Assembly: GCF_014287815.1 (NCBI RefSeq)
Contig: NZ_JACOOQ010000011.1
Location: 1 to 64,000, forward strand
Origin: Clostridium lentum
Lineage (GTDB): Bacteria > Bacillota > Clostridia > Clostridiales > Clostridiaceae
Length of the DNA stretch: 64,000 nucleotides
Reading direction: 5' to 3'
This document shows positions 1 to 8,538 of the stretch, one piece after another. How positions within the stretch are numbered: the stretch's first letter is position 1; every line of letters begins with the position of its first letter. The notes under the pieces were generated by a model, which saw only the letters and a program-made list of their open reading frames with translations, was not told where the DNA came from and made no database searches. The translations under genes were made by a program, and so were the position numbers.

Positions 1-80
1 AACACGAGGTTGATAGGTCAGAGGTGTAAGTGTGGTAACATATTTAGCTGACTGATACTAATAGGTCGAGGGCTTGACCA
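1..80 (+). rRNA. 23S ribosomal RNA, 3' end (partial)
   Basis: The first about 80 bases match the conserved 3' end of bacterial 23S rRNA, including the GGTTGATAGG segment, the ACTAATAGGTCGAGGGCTTGACC tail pattern and the short helix near the 3' terminus. The gene begins upstream of the window. The exact 3' end is estimated by comparison with remembered 23S sequences. No 5S gene follows; a tRNA-Asn comes next. Confidence 0.9.
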
Positions 81-132
81 ATAAAAATAGATTATCATTT
101 ATATGCAATTTTCAGAGAATATTCTCTAATAA

Positions 133-207
<75 letters not shown>

Positions 208-209
208 TA

Positions 210-238
210 AGACAGAAGTTATACTTCTGTCTTTTTTT
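210..238 (+). terminator. Rho-independent terminator of the rRNA/tRNA-Asn operon
   Basis: A 10-bp perfect stem (AGACAGAAGT with ACTTCTGTCT) has a 3-base loop and is followed by seven T. It closes the rRNA operon directly after tRNA-Asn. Confidence 0.93.
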
Positions 239-300
239 GTATATAAAAATAAAGTATAATAGATTTTAGATATAATTAAAAGAAAGAGGAGGGCGATACA

Positions 301-1680
301 ATGCTTTCAAAAGAAATAGCACAGCAAGTACTTGGTCGTTGTTTAGTAACTGGAGGAGACTTTGCAGAAATTTTTGAAGAAGATACAATAGATAATTCCA
401 TAAGTATTTTAAATGGGAAAGTTGAAAATTCCATAGGAGGAAGAGCTTATGGAATAGGAATAAGAATATTTAAAGGGCTAAAAAGCGTTTATGCTTATAC
501 CAATAATAATAGCCTTCATTCATTATTACAAACTGCCGAAAAAGCAGCATTAGCATTGGGAGAATTAAAAGAAGATATAAGCATAACTCTATATGAAAAA
601 GAAACTATAAACATACATCCCACAATTTATTTACCATCTGTTGTAGAAGCAGATAAAAAAATAGGTATAATGAAGATAGCTTATGATGCAGCAAAGAATT
701 ATCATAGTGAAATTTCACAAGTAAGTGTTGGTTATGGTGATAAGGAACAAAACATATTAATAGCAAATACAGAGGGATTATACACAGAAGATAAGAGAGT
801 AAGAACAAGATTATTTATTAATGCAGTAGCATCTGCTAATGGTGAAAATCAAACAGGAATTGAAGGCCCAGGTAGAAGAGCTGGAATAGAAATGTTCAAA
901 TATATAGATCCTGAATATTATGGAAGACAAGCTGCAAAAACAGCACATACTATGCTTCATGCTAAGAATTGCCCTGCAGGAAAGATGACAGTAGCTATTG
1001 ATAATGGGTTTGGTGGTGTTATATTCCATGAAGCATGCGGACATTCATTAGAAGCTACATCTGTTGCTAAAGGAAATTCTGTATTTACAGGTAAATTAGG
1101 AGAACAAATAGCATCTTCTAAGATTACGGCTATTGATGATGGAACAATTCCCAATGCGTGGGGTTCACTAAATATAGACGATGAAGGTACTCCAACACAA
1201 AAGAATATCTTAATTGAAAATGGTATTTTAAAATCTTATATGATAGATAAATTAAATGCTAGAAGAATGGGCATGGAAGTTACAGGAAGCGGAAGAAGAC
1301 AAAGTTATAAATATGCTCCAACTTCAAGAATGACTAATACGTATATAGCTAATGGAGATAATACACCAGAAGAAATCATAGCATCAATAAGTGATGGATT
1401 ATATGCTAAAAAAATGGGTGGAGGTTCTGTGAATCCTGTTACAGGTGAGTTTAACTTTGCTGTATCAGAAGGATATTTAGTAAAGAATGGAGAAATCCAA
1501 GAACCAGTTAGAGGTGCAAGTTTAATAGGAAAAGGTAGCGAAATATTAATGAATATTGATATGGTAGGAAATAATATGACTCAAGGACAAGGAATGTGTG
1601 GATCATCTTCAGGAAGCATACCAACTAACGTAGGTCAACCTATGATAAGAGTAAGTGAAATTACTGTAGGTGGAAGATAG
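301..1680 (+). CDS. tldD: TldD-family metalloprotease
   Basis: 459 residues, the usual size for TldD. The zinc-protease signature HEACGH (HExxxH) is at about residues 243-248 and supplies two metal ligands and the catalytic Glu. The glycine-rich C-terminal region with the GMCGSSSGSIP segment is also typical. TldD forms a heterodimeric cytosolic protease with TldE/PmbA that degrades unfolded peptides and, in some bacteria, matures peptide natural products. The next gene is the TldE partner, 11 bases downstream, so the pair is an operon. The ATG start follows AGAGGAGGG at good spacing. No natural-product precursor is visible nearby, so a general proteolytic role is inferred. Confidence 0.93.
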   Translation: MLSKEIAQQVLGRCLVTGGDFAEIFEEDTIDNSISILNGKVENSIGGRAYGIGIRIFKGLKSVYAYTNNNSLHSLLQTAEKAALALGELKEDISITLYEKETINIHPTIYLPSVVEADKKIGIMKIAYDAAKNYHSEISQVSVGYGDKEQNILIANTEGLYTEDKRVRTRLFINAVASANGENQTGIEGPGRRAGIEMFKYIDPEYYGRQAAKTAHTMLHAKNCPAGKMTVAIDNGFGGVIFHEACGHSLEATSVAKGNSVFTGKLGEQIASSKITAIDDGTIPNAWGSLNIDDEGTPTQKNILIENGILKSYMIDKLNARRMGMEVTGSGRRQSYKYAPTSRMTNTYIANGDNTPEEIIASISDGLYAKKMGGGSVNPVTGEFNFAVSEGYLVKNGEIQEPVRGASLIGKGSEILMNIDMVGNNMTQGQGMCGSSSGSIPTNVGQPMIRVSEITVGGR

Positions 1681-1691
1681 GAGGTAATGTA

Positions 1692-3035
1692 ATGGAATTA
1701 AAGATATTTGTAAATCAATTATTTAAGGAAGCTAAAGATGTAGGGTTTGCTGAGTGTGAAGTATACTATGTTGATAGAGAAAGCCTTAGTATAAATGTAT
1801 ATAAGGAAGAAGTAGAGAAATATAACTTAAATACTTCTTATGGGCTATCATTTAGAGGAAAGATGGGTGATAGGATAGGATACTCTTATACAGAAATACT
1901 AGATGAAGAAGCAATTCATATGCTTGTTAATAAGGCTAAGGAAAATGTATTAGCTATAGAAAGTGAGGATGTTCAATTTATTTATGGTGGAGACAAGGAG
2001 TATAAAGAGATATCTACTTATTCAGAAGCTCTTGAAAATATATCACCAGATAAGCTTATACAAATAGCATTAGATATGGAAAAGGAGGCTAAAGCTTTAA
2101 ATAGCAAAGTAGAAAGTTTTGCAGGGTGTGCTGTAGCTTATAGTTCTGGTAAGTATGGCATAATAAATAGCAAGGGATTAAACTTACACAATAAATCTAA
2201 TTTATTATCAGCATATGTATGTCCAATAATAAAGGAAGATGAAAAGATGTATGATGGCTTTGGATATGCAATAGCTAAATCTCTTGAAGAAGTTAATCCT
2301 AAAAAAATAGCAGAAGATGCTGTAAATGACGCTTTATCTAAAATAGGTGGAAAAGCTATTCCTTCAGGTAATTATCCTATAGTTATAAAAAATGAAGCAA
2401 TGGTTTCAATGTTATCTACTTTTGCTGGAATATTCAGTTCAGATGCAGCTCAAAAAGGGTTAAGTCTTTTAAAGGGAAAAGAAGGAGAAGAAATAGCATC
2501 ATCAGTAATTAACTTAGTGGATGATCCGCATTTAAAAGATGGTTTTGCATCAGTAGGATTTGATGATGAAGGAGTGGCAACAGAAAAAACTTATCTTATT
2601 AAGAATGGAAGATTAGAAACATTATTATACAACTTAAAGACTGCTAATAAGGCTGGTGTTAAATCAACAGGTAATGGATTTAAGAATTCATATGCATCAT
2701 CAATATCAGTATCACCTACTAATTTCTACATTGAAAAAGGAAACAAGAATTTTGATGAGTTATTGGCAAATATAGAGAAGGGTCTTATTATAACTGATTT
2801 TGCAGGGCTTCATTCAGGAGCAAATGCTATTACAGGAGAGTTTTCTTTAGCAGTTAATGGATTCTATATTGAAAATGGTAGAAAGACATTCCCAGTTGAA
2901 CAAGTAACTGCTTCAGGTAACTTCTTTAATTTACTTAAGGATATAGAAGAAGTGGGAAATGACTTAAAATTCCCTATGAGTAGTGTAGGAAGCCCATCTA
3001 TAAAGGTTAAATCACTTGCCATAGCAGGAGAATAG
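1692..3035 (+). CDS. tldE: TldE/PmbA-family partner protease subunit
   Basis: 447 residues, homologous in layout to the preceding TldD but without an HExxxH motif. That is the normal difference between TldE/PmbA and TldD: TldE completes the active-site chamber but carries no metal centre. The conserved FDDEG segment near residue 295 and the C-terminal SSVGSPSIKV end fit the family. It begins 11 bases after tldD with GGAGG just upstream of its ATG, so it is translated from the same message. The cognate TldD immediately upstream makes the assignment firm. Confidence 0.9.
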   Translation: MELKIFVNQLFKEAKDVGFAECEVYYVDRESLSINVYKEEVEKYNLNTSYGLSFRGKMGDRIGYSYTEILDEEAIHMLVNKAKENVLAIESEDVQFIYGGDKEYKEISTYSEALENISPDKLIQIALDMEKEAKALNSKVESFAGCAVAYSSGKYGIINSKGLNLHNKSNLLSAYVCPIIKEDEKMYDGFGYAIAKSLEEVNPKKIAEDAVNDALSKIGGKAIPSGNYPIVIKNEAMVSMLSTFAGIFSSDAAQKGLSLLKGKEGEEIASSVINLVDDPHLKDGFASVGFDDEGVATEKTYLIKNGRLETLLYNLKTANKAGVKSTGNGFKNSYASSISVSPTNFYIEKGNKNFDELLANIEKGLIITDFAGLHSGANAITGEFSLAVNGFYIENGRKTFPVEQVTASGNFFNLLKDIEEVGNDLKFPMSSVGSPSIKVKSLAIAGE

Positions 3036-3037
3036 AC

Positions 3038-3256
3038 AGAATTAAAAATTAAGAATTAAGAATGAAAAATTAAGTAGTAATTTAAAACCATAAGTGAATT
3101 AACATGAAGGAAGTACTAAACATAAAATTTTTAACTGAGTAATACTATTCTATCTGAAACTAGTTATATTTTTTATAACTAGTTTCAGATATTATGATAT
3201 TGTATATTTAAATTAAATCAGTTTACTAATTTTTTATTTTACATTTTTAATTAATT
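3038..3256. repeat. MITE-like A/T-rich element with central 17-bp hairpin
   Basis: After tldE the sequence has the left-arm motif AGAATTAAAAATTAAG plus AATGAAAAATTAAGTAGTAA. The same motif family recurs inside the SAM riboswitch near 51842. The right side (about 3231-3256) has TTTTACATTTTTAATTAATT, like the right arm of that second copy. In the middle is a perfect 17-bp inverted repeat (3152-3168 with 3174-3190, loop TTTTT) with no T-tract after it. A small non-autonomous repeat is inferred; exact ends are uncertain. Confidence 0.45.
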
Positions 3257-3270
3257 GAAGGGGTGTTTTT

Positions 3271-4191
3271 GTGGAAAAGTATGATTTAGTTGTCATTGGT
3301 TCTGGAGCTTCAGGATTGGTTTCTGCTATTATGGCCATGCGAGAAGGGGTAAAGGATGTTCTTATCATAGAAAAGGAAGAAGATTTAGGAGGAAATTTAA
3401 ATTTATTTATCCATGATGGTTTTGGTAGCTTTTATTTAGGTAAAAAAGTAACTGGTCCTGAGTTTGCAAGTATAATGATAAATGATTATAAGGAGTTAGG
3501 TGGAAAATATTTAACTAGTAGTAAAGTTTTAGAGATAGATTCTGATAAAAAAATAACTGTTATTAATCCAGATAAAGGTGTTTATAATATTGAAGCTGGA
3601 GCAATAATATTTGCCACAGGATGTAAGGAGAAGTTTACAGGTAATATAATGATTCCAGTGGATAGATATTCAGGCATTTTTACTATAGCATCAGCTCATA
3701 GATTGATTAATTTCTATGGATATTTACCAGGAAAAGAAGTTGTAATACAAGAAAGCGGTAAGTGGTCAGCACTTTTAGCTAGGAGACTATTAATAGAAGG
3801 AGCTGAAATAAGAGCTTTAGTAACAGCTAAAAAATCATTAGATAAAGAGCAGTTAGATCTGTTTGAAGGTTTTAATATTCCTGTAATATATAATGCCAGA
3901 GTTTCAGAAATTGGAGGAGCAGAAAGGGTGGAGTGGGCTGCTGTAATGATTGATGAAAAGGAAGAAGAATTAATAGAGTGTGATTCTTTAATATTATCAG
4001 TGGGGTATTATCCAGAAATAGATTTATTAAGAGGCTTAAATGTAGATATAAAAACCATAAATACTGTTGAAGATGGATTTTTTGCTTGTGGCACAGTAAA
4101 GCATGGAATTGAAGGCGTATTTTCTAGTGGAGAAGATGGTTATATAATTGGGCATTTAGCTTCACAATATATAAAGAAGTATTTATACTAA
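3271..4191 (+). CDS. FAD-dependent pyridine nucleotide oxidoreductase
   Basis: 306 residues. The N-terminal Rossmann motif GSGASG (residues 10-15) within VVIGSGASGLVSAI and the acidic residue ending the second strand (IIEKEEDLGG) show FAD binding. A second region around FATGCKEKF and the C-terminal FACGTVKHGIEGVFSSGEDG fit the two-dinucleotide-domain flavoprotein fold. No CxxC redox pair is visible, so it is not thioredoxin-reductase-like in mechanism. The start is GTG after AGGGGTG. It resembles the short oxidoreductase partner of glycerol-3-phosphate dehydrogenase-type clusters, but no such partner is adjacent, so the substrate is unknown. It stands as a single-gene unit with a terminator at its 3' end. 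Confidence 0.8.
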   Translation: MEKYDLVVIGSGASGLVSAIMAMREGVKDVLIIEKEEDLGGNLNLFIHDGFGSFYLGKKVTGPEFASIMINDYKELGGKYLTSSKVLEIDSDKKITVINPDKGVYNIEAGAIIFATGCKEKFTGNIMIPVDRYSGIFTIASAHRLINFYGYLPGKEVVIQESGKWSALLARRLLIEGAEIRALVTAKKSLDKEQLDLFEGFNIPVIYNARVSEIGGAERVEWAAVMIDEKEEELIECDSLILSVGYYPEIDLLRGLNVDIKTINTVEDGFFACGTVKHGIEGVFSSGEDGYIIGHLASQYIKKYLY

Positions 4192-4212
4192 ATTGGTATA
4201 AATACTTCTTTT
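4173..4212 (+). terminator. Terminator overlapping the oxidoreductase stop codon
   Basis: AAGAAGTATTTATAC (4174-4188) pairs with GTATAAATACTTCTT (4196-4210) around a 7-base loop, followed by T's. The ascending arm lies inside the last codons of the gene. Confidence 0.85.
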
Positions 4213-4298
4213 GCTTTATTGAATAATATATTCTGTTCTTTAGGATTAAAGTGAATATCAGCTCATAAAAATATAAAATCTATCATTATTGAGTGTCC

Positions 4299-4910
4299 TT
4301 AAAATAATTTTGTAAAACATTTTTTACAGATTAAAGTTTTACCACCATCAGCTTTTATGGAAGATGATTTATCAATTATTCCATTACAGATTGAACACTT
4401 TTCCACGGATGTAGTAGAACTTTCTTTTACTTTTGTAGTAGGAATGACCTTTTTTAATGATGAATAAATTCTCTTTTCTGAAGGAGTAGCTTTTTCCTTA
4501 ATTGTATATGTGACTTCAAAGGAACTTTCACCATAAAACTCTAATTCAAAACGAGGATTTTCTTTATCATAATATTCTTCAGTTATTATTCGACGAATCT
4601 GTGCATCATTAACTATAAGACCGCTTTTTTCAATACCATCAAAAATACTTTTTGTTATATTGGCAGTATCAGGATGACGTTTTTCACTTTTGTAGTAAAC
4701 TTTTAAGATGGCAATTAAAGATTCCTCTAATATGATAGTAGGATTTTGGCTTCTAGCATAATAGGCTATTTCTTCTTCATATAAGGCATATTTGTCATGA
4801 GCTTTTCCAGTATTATATGGAAGTATCGCTCTACCTTCCTTATTATGTAATTTAAAATTAGATTTGGAAATAGGGGAACCTGGTACCACTACCTTGGCAT
4901 ATGGTTTCAT
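4299..4910 (-). CDS. RusA-family endonuclease-like protein with C-terminal zinc ribbon
   Basis: About 203 residues from ATG at 4910, chosen because AAGGAG lies 8 bases upstream; a TTG six bases earlier is too close to that site. The region RHPDTANITKSIFDGI...VNDAQIRRIITE carries the RusA signature: Asp residues after HPD, a conserved Asn and Lys, and a downstream D-x-Q-I. RusA proteins are Holliday-junction resolvases. The last about 35 residues add a CSIC...CKKC zinc-ribbon pattern that RusA itself lacks. There are no phage neighbours. The gene is monocistronic and convergent with the upstream oxidoreductase. Nuclease activity is inferred from motifs; the ribbon may bind DNA or a partner. 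Confidence 0.75.
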   Translation of the reverse strand: MKPYAKVVVPGSPISKSNFKLHNKEGRAILPYNTGKAHDKYALYEEEIAYYARSQNPTIILEESLIAILKVYYKSEKRHPDTANITKSIFDGIEKSGLIVNDAQIRRIITEEYYDKENPRFELEFYGESSFEVTYTIKEKATPSEKRIYSSLKKVIPTTKVKESSTTSVEKCSICNGIIDKSSSIKADGGKTLICKKCFTKLF

Positions 4911-5039
4911 AATCAATTCTCCTTAAAATTCTATAAATTGAAATAAATATTTAATGAATATGTAAGATTTAATTTATATAATTAAAATATCTACTATATT
5001 TAGAATATACAATAGACAGAAAAAATTAACAAGGTTTGT

Positions 5040-5068
5040 TTGATTATAGGGTTTTATTAAGATATAAT
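5040..5068 (+). promoter_or_regulatory. Sigma-A-type promoter for tsaD
   Basis: TTGATT (5040-5045), 17-base spacer, TATAAT (5063-5068), 43 bases upstream of the tsaD start. Confidence 0.7.
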
Positions 5069-5111
5069 ACTCATTAGATATAAACAGTAATAAGAAGAGG
5101 TATAGATAGAT

Positions 5112-6122
5112 ATGGAAAAAAAATATATATTAGCTATAGAGTCAAGTTGTGATGAAACTTCAGCAGCTGTTGTTGTTAATGGAAGAGAAGTTTTATCAAA
5201 TATAATAGCTTCTCAAATAGATACACATAAAAAGTTTGGTGGAGTAGTTCCAGAAGTAGCTTCAAGAATGCATATTGAAGTTGTCAGCGGAGTAGTTCAG
5301 GAAGCATTAGAAGAGGCAGGAGTAACTTTACAAGATATTGATGCCATAGGGGTTACCTATGGACCAGGGCTAGTAGGAGCATTATTGGTAGGATTACAAT
5401 TTGCTAAGGGATTAGCATTTTCAACTAAAAAGCCATTGGTAGGAGTTAATCACATAGAAGGACATATATGTGCAAATTACATACAACATAAAGATTTAAA
5501 ACCTCCATTTGTTTCATTAGTAGTTTCAGGAGGACATACTTTCATAGTACATGTTAAAGATTATGGTGTATATGAAGTTATAGGACAGACAAGAGATGAT
5601 GCAGCAGGAGAAGCATATGATAAGGTTGCTAGAGCATTAGGCCTTGGATATCCAGGTGGACCAAAGATAGATAAGTTAGCAAGGGAAGGAAATCCAGATT
5701 CTATTGCTTTTCCAAAAGCTAATTTTCATGATAAATCTTTAGACTTTTCGTTTAGTGGTGTTAAATCAGCAGTATTAAATTACTTAAATAAAGCAAAGAT
5801 GCAAAATGTTGAAGTTAATAAGGCAGATGTGGCGGCTTCTTTCCAAAAAGCTGTAATAGAAGTATTAAAAGATAATGTAATGGAAACATGTAAAAGTAGA
5901 AATGTTAAGAAGATAGCCATTGCTGGAGGAGTTGCATCTAACTCAGCCTTAAGAGAAACGATTATGAATGCTGCATCAAAGAAAGGAATAGAAGTATTAT
6001 TCCCAGCACCAGTATTATGTACAGATAATGCAGCTATGATTGGAAGTGCAGCATATTTTAATTTAGTAAATGGTAAAATAAGTGATTTAAACTTAAATGC
6101 AAAACCTAATTTAAAGCTATAA
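5112..6122 (+). CDS. tsaD: tRNA N6-adenosine threonylcarbamoyltransferase TsaD
   Basis: 336 residues, the normal length. The N-terminal [13 protein letters not shown], the metal-binding HIEGH (His114, His118) and VSGGHT segments are diagnostic. TsaD transfers the threonylcarbamoyl group from threonylcarbamoyl-AMP to A37 of ANN-decoding tRNAs. TsaC/Sua5, which makes that intermediate, is encoded in this window at 32673. TsaB and TsaE are not here. A 23-base gap links tsaD to the next gene, so the two are probably co-transcribed from the promoter at 5040. Confidence 0.97.
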   Translation: MEKKYILAIESSCDETSAAVVVNGREVLSNIIASQIDTHKKFGGVVPEVASRMHIEVVSGVVQEALEEAGVTLQDIDAIGVTYGPGLVGALLVGLQFAKGLAFSTKKPLVGVNHIEGHICANYIQHKDLKPPFVSLVVSGGHTFIVHVKDYGVYEVIGQTRDDAAGEAYDKVARALGLGYPGGPKIDKLAREGNPDSIAFPKANFHDKSLDFSFSGVKSAVLNYLNKAKMQNVEVNKADVAASFQKAVIEVLKDNVMETCKSRNVKKIAIAGGVASNSALRETIMNAASKKGIEVLFPAPVLCTDNAAMIGSAAYFNLVNGKISDLNLNAKPNLKL

Positions 6123-6145
6123 TAATATAAAAGGAGATTGAAAAA

Positions 6146-7147
6146 ATGAACTTATTGCCACATTCAAATGGAGTAAGAAGAGTTAATATGAAGAGGCAAA
6201 GAACTACTAAAGAAAAATTAAAGTATATAGCTAAGGTTTTATTAGGTATAATAATAGCAGGCTTTATTGTGCAACAAATTACAAACTTTATAGCAGGAGA
6301 AACTTTAATAGAAAGAGTAGATTACATTACAGTGGATGATAAAAGAATGGATTTTAGATTAAGTGGAAGTGGAAATTACACTGTAGTATTTGATGGAGTG
6401 CTTGGGGGAAATCTAGAAGTTTGGAATACAATTGCCAGTGAGCTGGAGGAAAATGATAATGTAGCAACTTTCTTATATAATAGAAGAGGATATGGCTTTA
6501 GTGCATCTGGGTCAGCTAGAACAATTGAAGAGCAGGCTCAGGACTTAAAGATACTATTAAGAAAATCTGGAGCTTTAGAACCATATATATTAGTGGGAGA
6601 AGAGTATGGTTCATTAGTATTAACTAGCTTTGCAGAGCAGTTTCCAGATTCAGTTGCCGGAATTGTTTCAGTTAATCCGTTAGTGGAAGAAGATATTAAA
6701 AATTCACGAAATAGTTTAAAGAATGTGGCTTTAAGAATAAGAAGAAAAATAGAACAATTAGGCTCATATATTGGATTAACAATGCTTTTGGATAAATTAA
6801 ATTTAGATGTTAATATTAATGACTTAGAAGATAATTTAGAAGGCGAGGCTTTAGAGGAATTTTCAAGTCATAGAACTAAAGCAAGTTATACCAGTGCAGT
6901 GAGCAATGAATTAAGAAATTTATCAAAATATAATTTAGATATTCAGCAAGATGGGGTATTTACAGGAAAGCCTTATTGTTTAATAACTAAAAATGAAGAT
7001 GATAGGTTAAAGAGCTTAGGAGATGAAGGTTTAACTACATCTATTGTCAGCAATACTGATTCTTGCGTATTATCATTAAGTAAAGCTATTGATATACTTG
7101 CAGGAATAAGAGGAGTAATCAAGCAGTGTAATGATCTTAAAAAATAG
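6146..7147 (+). CDS. Membrane-anchored alpha/beta-hydrolase-like protein lacking the nucleophile
   Basis: 333 residues. An N-terminal hydrophobic helix (about residues 29-48) anchors it, and the rest follows the alpha/beta hydrolase fold: TVVFDGVLGG (oxyanion region), YNRRGYGFS, then ILVGEEYGSLVL where the nucleophile elbow GxSxG is expected. There the elbow reads G151-E-E153-Y-G155, with Glu in place of Ser. Normal hydrolase activity is therefore doubtful. The start at 6146 is favoured by AGGAG 10 bases upstream; a second ATG at 6188 is possible. It follows tsaD closely and ends at a strong terminator. Function is unknown. Confidence 0.7.
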   Translation: MNLLPHSNGVRRVNMKRQRTTKEKLKYIAKVLLGIIIAGFIVQQITNFIAGETLIERVDYITVDDKRMDFRLSGSGNYTVVFDGVLGGNLEVWNTIASELEENDNVATFLYNRRGYGFSASGSARTIEEQAQDLKILLRKSGALEPYILVGEEYGSLVLTSFAEQFPDSVAGIVSVNPLVEEDIKNSRNSLKNVALRIRRKIEQLGSYIGLTMLLDKLNLDVNINDLEDNLEGEALEEFSSHRTKASYTSAVSNELRNLSKYNLDIQQDGVFTGKPYCLITKNEDDRLKSLGDEGLTTSIVSNTDSCVLSLSKAIDILAGIRGVIKQCNDLKK

Positions 7148-7176
7148 AAAGTTATTTTATAGCTTTCTATTTTTTA
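7139..7176 (+). terminator. Terminator after the hydrolase-like gene
   Basis: AAAATAGAAAG pairs with CTTTCTATTTT across an 11-base loop, followed by a T run. The ascending arm overlaps the stop codon region. Confidence 0.85.
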
Positions 7177-7248
7177 TATATAAAAGTAGTAAAAAGTTTA
7201 TTGTGAAATTAGTATGAATTATAGATTTAAAACCTATTTGTCATATAT

Positions 7249-7276
7249 TTGACACATAAGGTGGTTATATTATAAG
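7249..7276 (+). promoter_or_regulatory. Sigma-A-type promoter for htrA
   Basis: TTGACA (7249-7254), 16-base spacer, TATAAG (7271-7276), 33 bases before the htrA ATG. Confidence 0.7.
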
Positions 7277-7309
7277 TATAGAATAGTTAACGGAAAGGGA
7301 GAGTTAGTC

Positions 7310-8473
7310 ATGGATGATAAGAATATTTATGATGTAGTATACAGTAGTGGAGATGATAATAATACTTATAATTTTCAAGAGCCACCTGTTAAAGTTAAAA
7401 AGAAAAGAGGATTTAATAAGACAATAGCAGCAGTTATTGTTTGTACATTATGTAGTGGATTCATAGGAAGTGGAGTAACATATTTGGCATTAAAGGATAA
7501 TTTAAAAGAAACAAAGACAATTAATGTAAATCCATCAAAATTTGATACTAAAAGTGAAGCTTTAAGTGCTACGGAAGCATATAATAAAGTTGCGCCAGCC
7601 GCTGTTGTAGTTTCAACTAAATCAGTAACTCAGGGATATTTCATGCAAACTCAGGAAGTTGAAGGAATTGGATCAGGATTTATAATAAATGAAGAAGGTT
7701 ATATCCTTACAAATTATCATGTTGTAAAGGGAGCACAAGAAATATCAGTTACATTAAGTAATGATGTAACAACTACAGCTCAGATAGTTAATTATGATGA
7801 AAATCAAGATGTAGCAATGATTAAGATAACAGATGAAAGTGTTAAAATACCAGCAACAGTAGAACTTGGAGATTCAGATTCATTACAGCCAGGTGAAGAG
7901 GTAATAGCAATAGGTACTCCATTATCAACAGAATTATCAAGTACTGTTACTAAAGGAATAATCAGTGCTACTAGTAGAAGTGTTGCTGTTGAATCAGGAG
8001 TAACAATGAACTTAATTCAAACAGATGCTGCAATAAATGCTGGTAATAGTGGTGGACCATTAGTAAACACTAAAGGAGAAGTAGTTGGTATAAATTCAAG
8101 TAAGATTAGTGGCGAAGCAGTAGAAGGTATTGGATTCTCAATTCCAATAAATGATATAAAGGATAAGATAGAATCATTATCAAAGCCAATATTAAATTTA
8201 GGGATTTCAGTTAGAACTATTGATGAAGCACTATCTAAGCAATTAAATATGGAACAAGGATTATATGTAGTTGAAGTAACAGAATTTTCTTCAGCTGAAA
8301 AGGCTGGGTTAAAGGCTGGAGATATAATTGTTAAAGCTGATGGAAATAGAATAACAACATTTGATGAATTTAAAGCAGTAAAGAATGGTAAAGAAGAGGG
8401 AGATGAAATATCTCTTGAAGTAATAAGAAATGGTGAAAGTAAAACAATAAATGTAAAATTAACAGCTAGTTAA
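7310..8473 (+). CDS. htrA: HtrA/DegP-like serine protease with PDZ domain
   Basis: 387 residues. A short cytoplasmic N-terminus (about 37 residues, basic KVKKKRG before the helix) is followed by one membrane helix (about 38-60). The trypsin-like domain carries the catalytic triad His137 (NYHVV), Asp167 (QDVAMI) and Ser247 (GNSGGPL). One PDZ domain follows from about residue 300 (EKAGLKAGDIIVKADG). It acts on the outer face of the membrane in protein quality control. It has its own promoter and terminator and is monocistronic. Which of several htrA paralogues it is cannot be told from sequence alone. Confidence 0.94.
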   Translation: MDDKNIYDVVYSSGDDNNTYNFQEPPVKVKKKRGFNKTIAAVIVCTLCSGFIGSGVTYLALKDNLKETKTINVNPSKFDTKSEALSATEAYNKVAPAAVVVSTKSVTQGYFMQTQEVEGIGSGFIINEEGYILTNYHVVKGAQEISVTLSNDVTTTAQIVNYDENQDVAMIKITDESVKIPATVELGDSDSLQPGEEVIAIGTPLSTELSSTVTKGIISATSRSVAVESGVTMNLIQTDAAINAGNSGGPLVNTKGEVVGINSSKISGEAVEGIGFSIPINDIKDKIESLSKPILNLGISVRTIDEALSKQLNMEQGLYVVEVTEFSSAEKAGLKAGDIIVKADGNRITTFDEFKAVKNGKEEGDEISLEVIRNGESKTINVKLTAS

Positions 8474-8487
8474 TATTTAGGTTAAAT

Positions 8488-8528
8488 AAAAAGGGTTTAG
8501 TTATTATGGTAACTAAGCCCTTTTATTT
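8488..8528. terminator. Bidirectional terminator between htrA and the glycosyltransferase gene
   Basis: AAAAGGGTTTAGTTA and TAACTAAGCCCTTTT form a 15-bp stem (one G-T pair) with T-rich flanks on both strands. It serves the convergent genes on either side. Confidence 0.88.
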
Positions 8529-8538
8529 TATATGTCAA

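Noticed and set aside
605..808. Minus-strand ORF opposite tldD
   Set aside because: It lies wholly inside a strongly conserved gene, is Leu/Tyr/Phe/Cys-rich as A/T antisense frames usually are, and has no ribosome site.
3271..4191. Thioredoxin reductase
   Set aside because: The FAD fold is right, but there is no CxxC redox-active pair.
4917..5039. Possible riboswitch before tsaD
   Set aside because: Only A/T-rich sequence is present, with no conserved aptamer core; a plain promoter explains the region.
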